From positions 2,206,501-2,270,500 of the forward strand of contig NZ_CP007029.1 of NCBI RefSeq assembly GCF_000227685.2: a DNA stretch of 64,000 nt, in the 5' to 3' direction. Below the pieces are notes generated by a model. It was not told the origin of the DNA. It was given only the letters and a program-made list of their open reading frames with translations, and made no database searches. The first letter of the stretch is position 1. Each line of letters opens with the position of its first letter. The stretch is from Thioalkalivibrio paradoxus ARh 1. Lineage in GTDB: Bacteria; Pseudomonadota; Gammaproteobacteria; Ectothiorhodospirales; Ectothiorhodospiraceae. Shown here one piece after another: positions 18,368 through 28,515 of this stretch. The position numbers and the translations under genes are program-made.

Positions 18368-20848
18368 ATGGATGAGACTGGACCCCTCACAGAGCACGAG
18401 CCCACCCGAACCGGGCTCAGCGTCGACGCGCTGCACCGGGCGCTGCTCGACAACCTGTTCTACGTGGTCGGCCGCTTCCCAGCCGTGGCCACGCGGCAGG
18501 ATTATTACCGCGCACTCGCGTTCACCGTTCGCGACCGCCTGCTGCACCGCTGGCTCCGGACCGTACAGACCTACAAGGAGGAACGCAGCCGCACCGTGTG
18601 CTACCTGTCGGCAGAGTACCTGCCCGGTCCGCAACTGGGACACAATCTCTTGGCCCTCGGCATTTTCGACAACACCCGCGAGGCCGTGCGCCGAGTCGGG
18701 CTTGAGCTGGACGATCTGATCGAGGAGGAGGCGGAACCGGGACTCGGCAACGGCGGACTCGGCCGCCTGGCCGCCTGCTATCTCGATTCGCTGGCGACGC
18801 TGCAAAGACCCGCAATCGGGTACGGCCTGCGCTACGAATTCGGCATTTTTCGGCAGCGCATCGACAACGGCTGGCAGGTCGAGGTTTCCGACAGCTGGCT
18901 GCGTGACGGCAATCCGTGGGAACTTCGCCGACCGCACATCGCGTTCGAGATCGGGCTTGGCGGGCACACCGAACGGTACTTGGACCATCACGGACATACG
19001 CGGGTGCGCTGGGTGCCGGGCGAGACGATCCGTGGCGTGGCCCACGACACGGCTATCCCCGGGTACGGCGTATTCAACAGCAACCTGCTGCGCCTCTGGG
19101 CGGCGGAAGCGACCGAATCGTTCGACTTCGGCAGCTTCAATGCCGGCGACTACCAAGGCGCGGTGCGCAGAAAGATCCGCTCCGAGACGATCAGCAGGGT
19201 TCTGTACCCCAACGACGAGCCAGAGACCGGAAAACGCCTGCGTCTGATCCAGGGCTACCTGTTCGTATCGTGTTCCCTGCAGGACATGCTCCGGATCCAT
19301 CTGGCCGGCGGTGAAGGCCTCGACCGCTTTCCCCAGCGTTTCGTGGTTCAGCTGAACGACACCCATCCCGCCATTGCGGTCGCGGAACTGATGCGCCTGC
19401 TGCTCGACAAGCATGGTATGGAATGGGAGTCGGCCTGGGATCTGACCCGCCGCACGTTCGCCTACACCAACCACACGCTGTTGCCCGAAGCACTGGAGAA
19501 GTGGTCGCTGACTCTTTTCGAGGAGACGCTGCCACGGCACCTCGAGATCATCCTGGAGATCAACCAGTACTTCCTGGATGAGGTGCGCATGCGCTTCCCG
19601 CATGACGAGGCACTGACCACGCGACTGTCGCTGATCGACGAAACCGGGCCCCGCTACGTGCGCATGGCGCATCTCGCCTGTGTCGGCAGTTTCTCGATCA
19701 ACGGGGTCGCGCGGCTGCATACCGCACTCCTGGCCGACACCGTCCTGCGCGACTTCCATACCCTGTGGCCCGAACGGTTCAACAACAAGACCAATGGCAT
19801 CTCGCCGCGCCGTTTCGGCAACCTGAGCAATCCCGATCTCTGTGCACTGCTGTCACGGGTGGCTGGTCCCGGCTGGGCCGCCGATGCCGAACGGTTGCGT
19901 CTGCTCGAGCCCCATGCCCATCGGCGCGAGATCTACCCCGAATGGCGACGGATCAAGCTCGAGCGCAAGCGTGCGCTGGCCCGGTACGTGGCCGATCAAA
20001 CGGGAATCGTGGTCGACCCCGAGTCGATGTTCGATATCCAGGTGAAACGGATTCACGAATACAAGCGCCAGCACCTGAACGTGCTCCACATCATCGCGCT
20101 TTACAGCCGGATCAAGATGGATCCGACACTGGACGCGGCACCCCGCACCTTCGTGTTCGGCGGCAAGGCGGCCCCCGGCTACAAGATGGCCAAACTGATC
20201 ATCAAGCTGATCCACTCGGTAGGCGAAGTGGTCAATCGCGATCCGGCGGTACGCGACCGGTTGCGGGTGGTGTTCGTTCCGGATTTCAACGTCAAAGTGG
20301 CCCAGCGAATCTACCCGGCCGCCGACCTCTCGGAACAGATTTCGCTGGCCGGCATGGAGGCATCGGGCACCGGCAACATGAAGTTCGCGCTGAACGGTGC
20401 ACTGACCATCGGCACCCTGGACGGTGCAAACGTCGAGATCCGGGAGGAAGTCGGTGCCGAGAACTTTTTCCTGTTCGGGCTGACCAGCGCCGAGGTACAG
20501 GCACGGAAGCGTTCGGGCTACTGCCCCTACGATTGCTACCGCGAGAATCCGGTACTGCGGGAGGCGATCGATCTACTGGCGGACGGCCTCTTCTCGCACG
20601 GCGACCGGGCTTTGTTCCGGCCACTCGTCGATCACCTGCTGCAACAGGACGACTACATGCTGCTGGCCGACTTCCAGTCCTATATCGACTGCCAGGACCG
20701 GGTCGATCGGGCATTCCGGGATGCCGACTCGTGGACGCGCATGTCGATGCTGAACGTGGCACGTATCGGCCGTTTCTCCTCCGACCGGGTGGTGCAGGAG
20801 TACTGCCGCGAGATCTGGAGGCTGGAGCCGGTCACGATCAGGCCGTAG
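18368..20848 (+). CDS. glgP: Glycogen phosphorylase
   Basis: 826 aa, the usual family length. It phosphorolyses alpha-1,4-glucans to glucose-1-phosphate using pyridoxal phosphate. The PLP-binding lysine is K672 in EASGTGNMKFALNG. GLGNGGLGRLAACYLDS near residue 130 and KRIHEYKRQ also belong to the family. No other glycogen genes are adjacent; the downstream neighbour is a thioredoxin-fold protein 36 bases away, possibly cotranscribed. The start ATG is preceded by CTGGAG. Confidence 0.96.
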   Translation: MDETGPLTEHEPTRTGLSVDALHRALLDNLFYVVGRFPAVATRQDYYRALAFTVRDRLLHRWLRTVQTYKEERSRTVCYLSAEYLPGPQLGHNLLALGIFDNTREAVRRVGLELDDLIEEEAEPGLGNGGLGRLAACYLDSLATLQRPAIGYGLRYEFGIFRQRIDNGWQVEVSDSWLRDGNPWELRRPHIAFEIGLGGHTERYLDHHGHTRVRWVPGETIRGVAHDTAIPGYGVFNSNLLRLWAAEATESFDFGSFNAGDYQGAVRRKIRSETISRVLYPNDEPETGKRLRLIQGYLFVSCSLQDMLRIHLAGGEGLDRFPQRFVVQLNDTHPAIAVAELMRLLLDKHGMEWESAWDLTRRTFAYTNHTLLPEALEKWSLTLFEETLPRHLEIILEINQYFLDEVRMRFPHDEALTTRLSLIDETGPRYVRMAHLACVGSFSINGVARLHTALLADTVLRDFHTLWPERFNNKTNGISPRRFGNLSNPDLCALLSRVAGPGWAADAERLRLLEPHAHRREIYPEWRRIKLERKRALARYVADQTGIVVDPESMFDIQVKRIHEYKRQHLNVLHIIALYSRIKMDPTLDAAPRTFVFGGKAAPGYKMAKLIIKLIHSVGEVVNRDPAVRDRLRVVFVPDFNVKVAQRIYPAADLSEQISLAGMEASGTGNMKFALNGALTIGTLDGANVEIREEVGAENFFLFGLTSAEVQARKRSGYCPYDCYRENPVLREAIDLLADGLFSHGDRALFRPLVDHLLQQDDYMLLADFQSYIDCQDRVDRAFRDADSWTRMSMLNVARIGRFSSDRVVQEYCREIWRLEPVTIRP

Positions 20849-20884
20849 GATGTGATTCTGTCCTCCGACTGCCGGGAACCATCG

Positions 20885-21547
20885 ATGGCCCAGAACGCCC
20901 CAACCGACGACGTCCCCTCGGTGCGAGCACTCCTGCTCGTGGCACCAGGCTGCCCGCACTGCGCCGGGATGCTCGAGGGGCTGGGAACCCTGGTGAAGGA
21001 AGGCACGCTGTCGCGCCTCGAGGTCGTGAACATCGCCACCGAGCCAGCGGTCGCGTCGGAACTCTCGGTACGCTCCGTTCCATGGGCGCGCGTCGGACCG
21101 TTCGAGCTTTCGGGGCTGCACACGCTGGACGAGCTCCGGCACTGGACACGGCTGGCGAGCGAGGAACACGGAATGACGGTCTACCTGGCCGACCTGCTCG
21201 CGACCGGACGCCGGTCCCAGGTGGCCGAGCGCGTTCGACAGGATCCCGCGTTGCTGCAACGGTTGGTGGATCTCCTCGGCGACGGGGACACCGGGCTCAG
21301 CGTCCGGATCGGGGTCATGGCAACCTTCGAGGAGCTGCAGGATTCGGGCATGCTGGCAGGGCTGGCGGAGTCGCTCGCCCCGCTCACCCAGCATCGGGAG
21401 CCCCGGGTACGCGCCGATGGCTGCCACGCGCTGGCCCTGACCGGCTCGACCGAGGCCATCGGGTGGGTCGAAGCCTGCACGGACGATCCGGATCCCGAGG
21501 TGCGCGAGACCGCGGTCGACGCGCTGGAGATGCTGACCAACGCATAA
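20885..21547 (+). CDS. Thioredoxin-fold protein with C-terminal HEAT-like repeats
   Basis: 220 aa from the ATG (a GTG eleven codons earlier is in frame). Residues 13-85 form a thioredoxin-like domain: LLLVAPGCPHCAGML has the CxxC pair C23/C26 at the expected helix start, and VRSVPWARV supplies the cis-proline loop. Residues 125-220 hold helical HEAT-type repeats ending in DPDPEVRETAVDALE. No signal peptide is present, so it is cytoplasmic. It may be a redox-active adaptor; a link to glgP is suggested only by adjacency. The exact function is unknown. Confidence 0.7.
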   Translation: MAQNAPTDDVPSVRALLLVAPGCPHCAGMLEGLGTLVKEGTLSRLEVVNIATEPAVASELSVRSVPWARVGPFELSGLHTLDELRHWTRLASEEHGMTVYLADLLATGRRSQVAERVRQDPALLQRLVDLLGDGDTGLSVRIGVMATFEELQDSGMLAGLAESLAPLTQHREPRVRADGCHALALTGSTEAIGWVEACTDDPDPEVRETAVDALEMLTNA

Positions 21548-21610
21548 CCGGCGCGGGAGACCCGCTGACGGTCAGGGGCGGCGGCCACTGTGCAACCGCA
21601 ATAGGGCGAG

Positions 21611-21686
21611 CCACGGAAAGCACAGAGAGACACGGAGAAAGGGTTTGATCCGTTTCATCTTCCGTGGTGTCCGTGTTCTTCCGTGG
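21611..21686. repeat. Imperfect inverted repeat (CCACGGAA...TTCCGTGG)
   Basis: Arms at 21611-21636 and 21661-21686 are imperfect complements built on CCACGGAA, CACGGA and TCCGTG blocks. It lies between two convergent genes, the thioredoxin-fold gene and lpxA, where it could act as a bidirectional transcription barrier. The CACGGA-type composition is common in dispersed bacterial intergenic repeats. Confidence 0.65.
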
Positions 21687-21727
21687 CCGATCTTCCTTGC
21701 TCGGGACGGCACGCAGCGCCCGGATCG

Positions 21728-22507
21728 TCAGCTACGTCCTGCGCGCAGAATGCCGCGCGCGCTGGTCTGGATGAACTCCAGCAGCCGCCTGACCTCGGCC
21801 ACGTCGGTCTCGGCCAGCAGGCTTGCGATGCGGGTCTTGCGATCGCTGCGTCCCCGCAGAACCTCGGTGAAGGCCCGGTGCAGCGCGTGAATGCTTTCCT
21901 CCGCAAAGCCCTTGCGGCGCAGCCCGACCTTGTTGATGCCGATCAGCCGGGCATAGTTGCCGCTGGCAAGGCAGTACGGGGGCAGATCGCGGTTCAGCGC
22001 GGCTCCCATGCTGGTGAATGCATGGGCTCCGACCCGGCAGAACTGGTGTACCAGCGTGAACCCGCCCAGGGTACAGCCATCCTGGACCTCGACATGGCCG
22101 GCGAGCGAGGCCGCATTCGAAAAGATCACGTCGTTGCCGATGATGCAGTCATGGGCGATGTGCACGTAGGCCATGATCAGATTGTCGTGCCCGATCACGG
22201 TCTCCCCCCGGCCTCTTTCGGTTCCGCGGCTCAGGGTCGCACATTCCCGGATCACGTTCCGGTCGCCGATCACCAGGCGCGTCGGCTCGCCGCGGTAGCT
22301 GCGATCCTGGGGCGCCTCGCCGATCGAGGCAAACTGGTAAATCCGGTTCTCGCGCCCGATCTCCGTCGGGCCCTGTATCACCACGTGCGGCCCAACCCAG
22401 GTGTCACTTCCAATCCGCACGTTCGCACCGATCACCGTGAAGGCCCCGACATGCGCCGTAGAGTCGATCTCGGCGCTCGGATGCACGTCGGCGCGGGGGT
22501 CGATCAT
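21728..22507 (-). CDS. lpxA: UDP-N-acetylglucosamine acyltransferase
   Basis: 259 aa, first enzyme of lipid A synthesis: transfers a 3-hydroxyacyl group from acyl-ACP to UDP-GlcNAc. The left-handed beta-helix hexapeptide repeats run from residue 1 to about 185. The histidine pair H116/H119 in HIAHDC matches the E. coli catalytic pair, and the helical C-terminus is intact. The ATG ([10 protein letters not shown]) overlaps the fabZ stop. lpxB, which usually follows lpxA, is not here; a convergent gene comes next instead. Confidence 0.96.
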   Translation of the reverse strand: MIDPRADVHPSAEIDSTAHVGAFTVIGANVRIGSDTWVGPHVVIQGPTEIGRENRIYQFASIGEAPQDRSYRGEPTRLVIGDRNVIRECATLSRGTERGRGETVIGHDNLIMAYVHIAHDCIIGNDVIFSNAASLAGHVEVQDGCTLGGFTLVHQFCRVGAHAFTSMGAALNRDLPPYCLASGNYARLIGINKVGLRRKGFAEESIHALHRAFTEVLRGRSDRKTRIASLLAETDVAEVRRLLEFIQTSARGILRAGRS

Positions 22508-22962
22508 GCGTCGATTTCCTTCCCTGCACACATCAGGTCGGCGGATGCACAAAGCTCCTCGCCCACATGCGCCTCGGCAGTAAAGCGCCATATGCCGCGA
22601 ACGGTACGCACGTGCTCGACCCGCAGCAGCAGCTGGTCGCCCGGCTCTACCTGGCGGCGGAACCGCGCCTGGTCGATTCCGACGAACAAGTACAGTTGCT
22701 GCTTGTCCTGATTGACGCCTCGGTGTTCCTCGGTCTTGAAGGCGAGCAGGCCGGTTGCCTGAGCCAGCGCCTCGAGGATCAGCACGCCGGGCATCACCGG
22801 CTTGACCGGGAAATGCCCCTGGAAATAGGGCTCGTTGAAGCTGACGTTCTTGATCGCCGCCAGATAGCGGCCCGGTTCGTAATCGGTCACCCGGTCCACG
22901 AGGAGAAAAGGATAGCGATGCGGAAGATAGCGCATCACCTCAAGAATGCTCAGACCGTCCAC
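22504..22962 (-). CDS. fabZ: 3-hydroxyacyl-[ACP] dehydratase
   Basis: 152 aa. A hot-dog-fold enzyme that removes water from 3-hydroxyacyl-ACP in fatty acid synthesis and so competes with LpxA and LpxD for their shared substrate. The catalytic pair is H50 (QGHFP) and E64 (LILEALAQ). [13 protein letters not shown] is the typical N-terminus. The start is GTG preceded by AAAAGGGA, which gives a protein of normal length; the frame is open further upstream but is not family-like there. Confidence 0.95.
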   Translation of the reverse strand: MDGLSILEVMRYLPHRYPFLLVDRVTDYEPGRYLAAIKNVSFNEPYFQGHFPVKPVMPGVLILEALAQATGLLAFKTEEHRGVNQDKQQLYLFVGIDQARFRRQVEPGDQLLLRVEHVRTVRGIWRFTAEAHVGEELCASADLMCAGKEIDA

Positions 22963-23029
22963 GTGATCGTTCCCTTTTTCTGGTTCTGGATTCCGGTGCC
23001 GGCGGCACCCCCTCCCCTGCAGGCCCAGA

Positions 23030-24067
23030 TCACTGCCGCTTGCGGCGACCCAGCCTCCGCAGTGCGGCCAGACTGAAATTCCAGGCCCGGGCCTCCTGAT
23101 GCGGCACACCCGAGGCGTAATGCCCAGGACGGGGGATCGACCGCGTCACCAGTGTCATGGCATGGATGGTCACGTGGTCGGCAATCTGGAGATGCCCGAG
23201 TATACCGGCTCCCCCACCGATTGCGCAGTGCTTCCCGATTTCCGCGCTTCCCGCGATCCCGGCACAACCCGCGATCGCGGTATGGTCCCCGACGCGAACG
23301 TTATGAGCGATGTGGACCAGATTATCAATCTTGACGCCGTTGCCGATCACGGTGTCGTCCAGCGCCCCGCGGTCGATGGTGGTGTTGGCCCCGATCTCGA
23401 CGCCGTTGCCGATAATCACACTGCCCAGCTGCTCGACCTTGACCCATTCGCCCTGATCCGCGGCAAACCCGAAGCCGTCGGCACCGATCACCGCACCGGG
23501 CTGGATGATCACGCCGGTTCCTATCCGGACGCCGTCCAGAATCGAGCAGTTGGCGTACACATAGCCATCGGCTCCCACCGCGACATCGTCGCCGACGACG
23601 GTACCCGCACCGATGTATACACGGGCGCCGATCCGGGAACCTGCGCCGATCCGGGCGCCGGAGCAGACACGAGCGGACGGGTCGACCACCGCGTCGGGGT
23701 GGATCCATGCGCCGGCCTCGACGCCGGGATCCACCGGGCGCCTTCGGTACAGCAGCGTGCTCAACCGGCCGAAGGCGGCATGCGGATTCGCGACCAGCAC
23801 GACGCTGCGGCAGGACGTATCGAGTTCCTCCGGCGCGACCAGGCCATCCCGCAGCAGTACGATCACGCCCGTCGCCGCATTCAGCGCCGCAAGGTGGTGC
23901 CGCGTGGTCACATAGGAGATGTCGCCGTCGCCCGCCCGAACCAGCGGCGCCAGGCGGAAACCGCGGCGTTCGGGCGATCCGAGGATCCGTCCGCCGAGAA
24001 ACTCGCCCAGTTCCCGTGCCGTGAGCCCGCGGTCACGGGAGACGCTGCATCGCGGCGATGATGTCAT
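23030..24067 (-). CDS. lpxD: UDP-3-O-(3-hydroxyacyl)glucosamine N-acyltransferase
   Basis: 345 aa, third enzyme of lipid A synthesis. An N-terminal uridine-binding domain (1-105) is followed by hexapeptide repeats forming the beta-helix. H252 and H255 in VHIAHN match the catalytic histidine region, and GFGFAAD is a family motif. Its only plausible ATG overlaps the end of the Skp-like gene by 35 bases, a longer overlap than elsewhere in this operon. Confidence 0.95.
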   Translation of the reverse strand: MTSSPRCSVSRDRGLTARELGEFLGGRILGSPERRGFRLAPLVRAGDGDISYVTTRHHLAALNAATGVIVLLRDGLVAPEELDTSCRSVVLVANPHAAFGRLSTLLYRRRPVDPGVEAGAWIHPDAVVDPSARVCSGARIGAGSRIGARVYIGAGTVVGDDVAVGADGYVYANCSILDGVRIGTGVIIQPGAVIGADGFGFAADQGEWVKVEQLGSVIIGNGVEIGANTTIDRGALDDTVIGNGVKIDNLVHIAHNVRVGDHTAIAGCAGIAGSAEIGKHCAIGGGAGILGHLQIADHVTIHAMTLVTRSIPRPGHYASGVPHQEARAWNFSLAALRRLGRRKRQ

Positions 24068-24545
24068 CGGTTATGTCGATCCGTTCGCTGGCATACAACA
24101 CGTTGCGTTCGGTAAGGATCAGGTCGATGTCGCGTTCCCGGGCCAGTTCGATGATCGCATCGTTGATCATTCGCTGGAGCTTCGCGAGTTCCTCGTTGCG
24201 CCGAACGTTCAGATCTTCGGTAAAGCTTTCCTGCGCCCTGCGGAATTCGCGCGAGCGCGCGGTGAACTCGCGCTCCAGGTCCGCCCGCTGGTTGGCGCTC
24301 ATCAGCTCACCCTCGCGCTCGAGCCGGTCCCGCAGCTTCTGCAGCTCCTCGCGTTCGGCCACCAGCTGCGAGTCCCGCGGGGAGAACTCGCGTTCGAGTT
24401 CGCGCATAGCCTGCGCTGCCTGAGGCGAGTCCTCCAGGATCCGGTTCATCGTGACGAAGGCTACATTCTGTGCCGCCACGATTCCCGGCCACAACACCGC
24501 ACCATAGACCAGTGCACTGGCGACGATGGCGGTCAATGTCTTCAT
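24033..24545 (-). CDS. skp: Skp/OmpH-family periplasmic chaperone
   Basis: 170 aa. Signal peptide with likely cleavage after IVAA (residue 25). The mature protein is a long charged coiled coil (about 50-125) flanked by short beta strands, as in the trimeric jellyfish-like chaperone that escorts unfolded outer-membrane proteins to BamA. The ATG has AGGAGG immediately upstream. Its place between bamA and lpxD is the conserved one. Confidence 0.92.
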   Translation of the reverse strand: MKTLTAIVASALVYGAVLWPGIVAAQNVAFVTMNRILEDSPQAAQAMRELEREFSPRDSQLVAEREELQKLRDRLEREGELMSANQRADLEREFTARSREFRRAQESFTEDLNVRRNEELAKLQRMINDAIIELARERDIDLILTERNVLYASERIDITDDIIAAMQRLP

Positions 24546-24624
24546 GCCCCCTCCTGCCACATGGACGAAAAAACGGTCGTACCCGGCATTCGACCGCGCT
24601 TCTCTCGGAAAGCGCTGAGTACCT

Positions 24625-24742
24625 TGTCATCGCGAGGAGTGAGGCGTTGAGCCGCGAGTTCAGCGTGGCGGGACGTCGCGATCCACGAGGCACGGATTCG
24701 GCCGGCGCCGCTTGGCTCGCTGCGCTTCGCTCGCAATGACAG
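24625..24742. repeat. Dispersed inverted repeat (GTCATxGCGAG family)
   Basis: The left end TGTCATCGCGAGGAGTGAGG and the right end, whose complement is TGTCATTGCGAGCGAAGCGC, are imperfect inverted copies bounding a GC-rich centre. The GTCATTGCGAG...GAAGCG ends belong to a repeat type common between genes in many bacterial genomes. It lies in the 271-base gap between bamA and skp, so the operon transcript carries it. No gene is seen there. Confidence 0.75.
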
Positions 24743-24816
24743 GCTTCTTGCGGAAAGTTCGGCATCAGATCGCTTCTGGCTGTGCTCCATAGTCACCGAA
24801 CTGCCCGCATGGCCCA

Positions 24817-27102
24817 CTAGAACGCGGCGCCCAAGAGGAACTGCACGCTCTGCGTTTCATCGCCGTCTTTCTCTCGTAGCGGCACACCGTAACTCAGGCT
24901 CAGCGGGCCGACCGGAGACATCCAAGTCATGGCCAGACCGGCCGACACCCGCAGTTCGTCAGCCTCGAAATCGTCGACGCTTGCGAACACCTGTCCGGCA
25001 TCGACAAAGGAACTCATGCGCACCGCGTCGTTGTCCGCGGCAAACGGCAATGGGAAGAACAACTCTACGGAACCGGTGGTGCGGAAACTGCCGCCGTAGG
25101 GATCGTCATTGCTGTCACGTGGTCCGAGGCTATTGTCCTTGAACCCCCGCACGGTACGGATGCCGCCAGCGAAGTAGTGCTCGAAAAACGGCAGCTCGTC
25201 AGTACTGCCATAGCCGTCGCCATACCCAAGGCGGGCGGACAGGCTGAGCGAATAGCTATCGGAGAGTTTGAAGATCTCCTGACCCGAATAGCTCAGCCGA
25301 TAGTACTGCAGGTCACTGCCCGGGAGGACCAGTTCCGCACCGACCCGGTGCCGCCGGCCGGACGCCGCGAAGATGACGCTGTCCCGGGTATCGTAGGTAT
25401 AGGACACCTCGGTCGACAACAGATTGTATTGGTTGCCCTCGCGATCGATGAAATCAAGGATCTCCCCGGGAGTGTCCGCGACCGTGACGATCTCGACATT
25501 CTCGAAGCCGGGCTGGATCGTCAGGGTTCCGAATTCGGACAGTGGAATCCCGTAGGTCACATCGCCACCGAAGCGGTTTGCCGCGAACCGCGAGATATTG
25601 GCCTCCTCGGCGTCGATCTCCTGGTAGAACACCGAGAATCCCCGGCTTGCACCGTGGATCGTGTAATGCGGGTTCAGCACGCTGAAATTCACCATCTGCG
25701 AAACGTCGCTGCGGCTGAGCGAGATCGTGACCCGGTTGCCACTGCCGAGGAAATTGTCCTGACTGAGGCTCCCGGTGAGCAGAAGCCCCTGGTTCTGGGA
25801 GTACCCCGCGCCGAGGGACAAGGCCCCGGACATGCGCTCGGTCACCGCGATTTCGAGATCGACTTCGTCCTCGCTCCCGGCCACCCGGCGCGTCTCGATG
25901 TTCACGCTCTCGACGAACGGGAGCCGCTGCACGCGGACCCGGGACCGGTCGATCTGGTCGCCGTTGAACCAGGCCCCTTCCATTTGGCGCAGCTCACGGC
26001 GATACACCGACTCCAGCGTGCGGCTGTTGCCAGTGATGGTGATGCGGCGCACGTATACGCGCGGACCCGGGTCGACGAAGAACGTCAGCGCCACTTCGCG
26101 TGTCTCCTCGTCGACCTCCGGGACCGGATTCACGTTGGCAAACGCGAACCCTTCGGTGGTCAGCCGACGGGAGATACGCTCGGCCGATTCCACCACCTCG
26201 CGGCGGGAGAACACTTCACCGGGCTGCACCTCGATCAGTTCGCGCAGTTCCTCGGCCGGCAAAATCAGGTCGCCTGCGAGGTCCACCGCTCCGATTCGAT
26301 ACTGAGCGCCCTCGTCGACGTTGATCGTGATGTAGATATCCTTGCGGTCGGGGGTCAGCGTCACCTGGGTGGAATCGACGTCGAAATTCAGGAACCCCTC
26401 GTCCAGATAATGCGACCGCAGCTTCTCCAGGTCGCCCGAAAGTTTCTGCCGGGAATAGTGGTCGCGCCGGCTCAGAAAGGCCCACCAGCGCGGGACACCC
26501 GACTCGAAGCGCCGGGTCAGGCTGCGGTCGTCGAAGGCCTCGTTGCCCACGATGTTCACTTCGCGGATCCGGGCCACCTGGCCTTCCGCGATCGTGATGT
26601 CCACGTCGACCCGGTTGCGGGGCAGTTCGGTGATCTCGATGTCGATCTGCACGTTGTAGCGCCCGCGCGCGAGATACTGCTGCCGCAGCTCGTTTTCGAT
26701 CCGATCCAGGATCGTGCGGTTGAACACCCGCCCGCGCTGCAAACCGACCCCCTGCAGCGCGTCGGTCAGCGCATCGGTCGGGATATCGCGGTTACCCGAA
26801 AAGCGGATCTCGTTGATCGCCGGTCGCTCCTGCACGATCACGACCAGAACGTCGCCGCGGCGCGCCACTTCGACGTCGCTGAAAAAACCCGTCTGAAACA
26901 GTGCGCGGATCACCTCGGGGCTGCGCGCATCGTCGAATGTATCGCCGACCTGAACGGGCAGGTAGGTCAGCGTCGTTCCGGCGGTGATCCGCTCGAGTCC
27001 CTCGATCTCGATATCCTCGATCACGTAGGACTGTGCCCAAGCCATCCCGGACGCCAGCAGCAGTCCGCAAAGCGTCAAGGTCTGCAATAGGTATCGCGTC
27101 AT
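24817..27102 (-). CDS. bamA: Outer-membrane protein assembly factor BamA
   Basis: 761 aa. Signal peptide (to about residue 24), five POTRA domains over roughly residues 25-420, and a 16-stranded beta barrel ending in a terminal phenylalanine (FLLGAAF), as BAM substrates do. GGIRTVRGFKDNSLGPRD is the conserved strand-6 VRGF motif. It inserts outer-membrane proteins. I chose the ATG with the signal peptide; a TTG nine codons upstream is in frame but has no support. The ribosome-binding site is weak. Confidence 0.97.
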   Translation of the reverse strand: MTRYLLQTLTLCGLLLASGMAWAQSYVIEDIEIEGLERITAGTTLTYLPVQVGDTFDDARSPEVIRALFQTGFFSDVEVARRGDVLVVIVQERPAINEIRFSGNRDIPTDALTDALQGVGLQRGRVFNRTILDRIENELRQQYLARGRYNVQIDIEITELPRNRVDVDITIAEGQVARIREVNIVGNEAFDDRSLTRRFESGVPRWWAFLSRRDHYSRQKLSGDLEKLRSHYLDEGFLNFDVDSTQVTLTPDRKDIYITINVDEGAQYRIGAVDLAGDLILPAEELRELIEVQPGEVFSRREVVESAERISRRLTTEGFAFANVNPVPEVDEETREVALTFFVDPGPRVYVRRITITGNSRTLESVYRRELRQMEGAWFNGDQIDRSRVRVQRLPFVESVNIETRRVAGSEDEVDLEIAVTERMSGALSLGAGYSQNQGLLLTGSLSQDNFLGSGNRVTISLSRSDVSQMVNFSVLNPHYTIHGASRGFSVFYQEIDAEEANISRFAANRFGGDVTYGIPLSEFGTLTIQPGFENVEIVTVADTPGEILDFIDREGNQYNLLSTEVSYTYDTRDSVIFAASGRRHRVGAELVLPGSDLQYYRLSYSGQEIFKLSDSYSLSLSARLGYGDGYGSTDELPFFEHYFAGGIRTVRGFKDNSLGPRDSNDDPYGGSFRTTGSVELFFPLPFAADNDAVRMSSFVDAGQVFASVDDFEADELRVSAGLAMTWMSPVGPLSLSYGVPLREKDGDETQSVQFLLGAAF

Positions 27103-27141
27103 ATCTGTCGCCAGGTCGATGGAACCCAAGCGCCGCCCGGG

Positions 27142-28503
27142 CTAGCCGAACAGGCGCGTGATGTCGTTGTACAGCGCCAGCATCATCAGCGCAGCGATGG
27201 CCACCAACCCGAGCTGCTGGCCGATCAGCTGTGTCCGCTCGGAGACCGCACTGCCCTTGATCCACTCCGCCAGATTGAACATCAGGTGGCCGCCATCCAG
27301 CACCGGAATCGGCAGGAGGTTGATGATGCCGAGCGAGACACTGACCAGCGCAAGAAACCCGAGGAAGGCCGTGATGCCGATGATCGCGGTCATGCCCGCG
27401 AACTCGGCGATTGTAACCGGTCCTGCGATATTTTTGACCGACGCGTCGCCCACGATCATCCGTCCGAGTACCCGCAGGGTCAGGATGCTGACTTCCCAGG
27501 TCCGGGCCACGCCGGCCACCATCCCGTCCACCGGCCCCAGGCGCACCAGCGTCGAGATCTCCCGCAACTGCGGCTGGTCGGCATCGACCCCGGCCCCGAT
27601 CCGCCCGTGCCGCTCGCCGTCGGTCTCGACCTCGGCGGGAATCACGGTCAGTTCGACCATGTCGCCGTTCCGGATCACCCGCAGCTCGAGTGGCCTTCCT
27701 GGAGCCGCCTGGATGGCTCCAACCCAGGCGTCCCAGGTCTCGACGGCGTCGCCATCGACACTGACGACGCGATCCCCGGGTTGCAGCCCGCCCTCCGCGG
27801 CCGGACTGCCGCGCTCGACACTCCCGATCAGCGGCTCCAGCGCCGGCCGGAAGGGACTCAGGCCCAGGCGCGCAAGAAACTGGCCCTCACCGAGCAGTTC
27901 GCGGCGATTCTCCAGCACGATACTGCGCACCCGTTCGTGGCCGTCGCGGTCGATCACGACCACTGACACCTCGTCGGCGCGAACCGCGTGGTCGAGCAGC
28001 CGCAGATTGGCCTGATCCCAATCCTGGACCCGGTGTCGGCCGACCATCTGGATCTCGTCACCGAGCTGCAACCCGGCGGCGGCCGCCGCGCTTCCCGGTT
28101 CCACCTCCCCGACGACCGGCTTCAGCCCGGGGACGCCGATCATGAACATCAGCGCATAGGCGACCATCGCGAACAGGAAGTTCGCGGCCGGTCCGGCAAC
28201 GATCACGAAATTGCGCGCAGCCAGAGACTTGCGGTTGAACGCCCGCCCGGCTTCGCGCTCCGGAACCGGAGCCTCGCGCTCATCGAGCATCTTCACGTAG
28301 CCGCCGAGCGGGATGGCCGCCACCACGAACTCGGTGCGATCGCGGCCGAACAGGCGGCGATAGATGGGCTTGCCAAAGCCGACGGAAAAACGCAGCACCT
28401 TGACGCCCATCAGTCGGGCCGCCAGGTAATGGCCGTACTCGTGCACGGTCACGAGAACGCCGATGGCCACGATGAACGCGGCGAGACTGGTCAGGATCGT
28501 CAT
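27142..28503 (-). CDS. rseP: Site-2 intramembrane zinc protease RseP
   Basis: 453 aa. The zinc site HEYGH (H21, E22, H25) lies in the first membrane helix; the third ligand region is the late PIPVLDGGHL motif. Two PDZ domains lie between about residues 120 and 290 (VEPGSAAAAAG and VERGSPAAEGG carboxylate loops). It cleaves the anti-sigma factor RseA and remnant signal peptides at the inner membrane, so its position next to bamA links envelope stress sensing to outer-membrane assembly. Confidence 0.96.
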   Translation of the reverse strand: MTILTSLAAFIVAIGVLVTVHEYGHYLAARLMGVKVLRFSVGFGKPIYRRLFGRDRTEFVVAAIPLGGYVKMLDEREAPVPEREAGRAFNRKSLAARNFVIVAGPAANFLFAMVAYALMFMIGVPGLKPVVGEVEPGSAAAAAGLQLGDEIQMVGRHRVQDWDQANLRLLDHAVRADEVSVVVIDRDGHERVRSIVLENRRELLGEGQFLARLGLSPFRPALEPLIGSVERGSPAAEGGLQPGDRVVSVDGDAVETWDAWVGAIQAAPGRPLELRVIRNGDMVELTVIPAEVETDGERHGRIGAGVDADQPQLREISTLVRLGPVDGMVAGVARTWEVSILTLRVLGRMIVGDASVKNIAGPVTIAEFAGMTAIIGITAFLGFLALVSVSLGIINLLPIPVLDGGHLMFNLAEWIKGSAVSERTQLIGQQLGLVAIAALMMLALYNDITRLFG

Positions 28504-28515
28504 GGCTTCAGTCGG

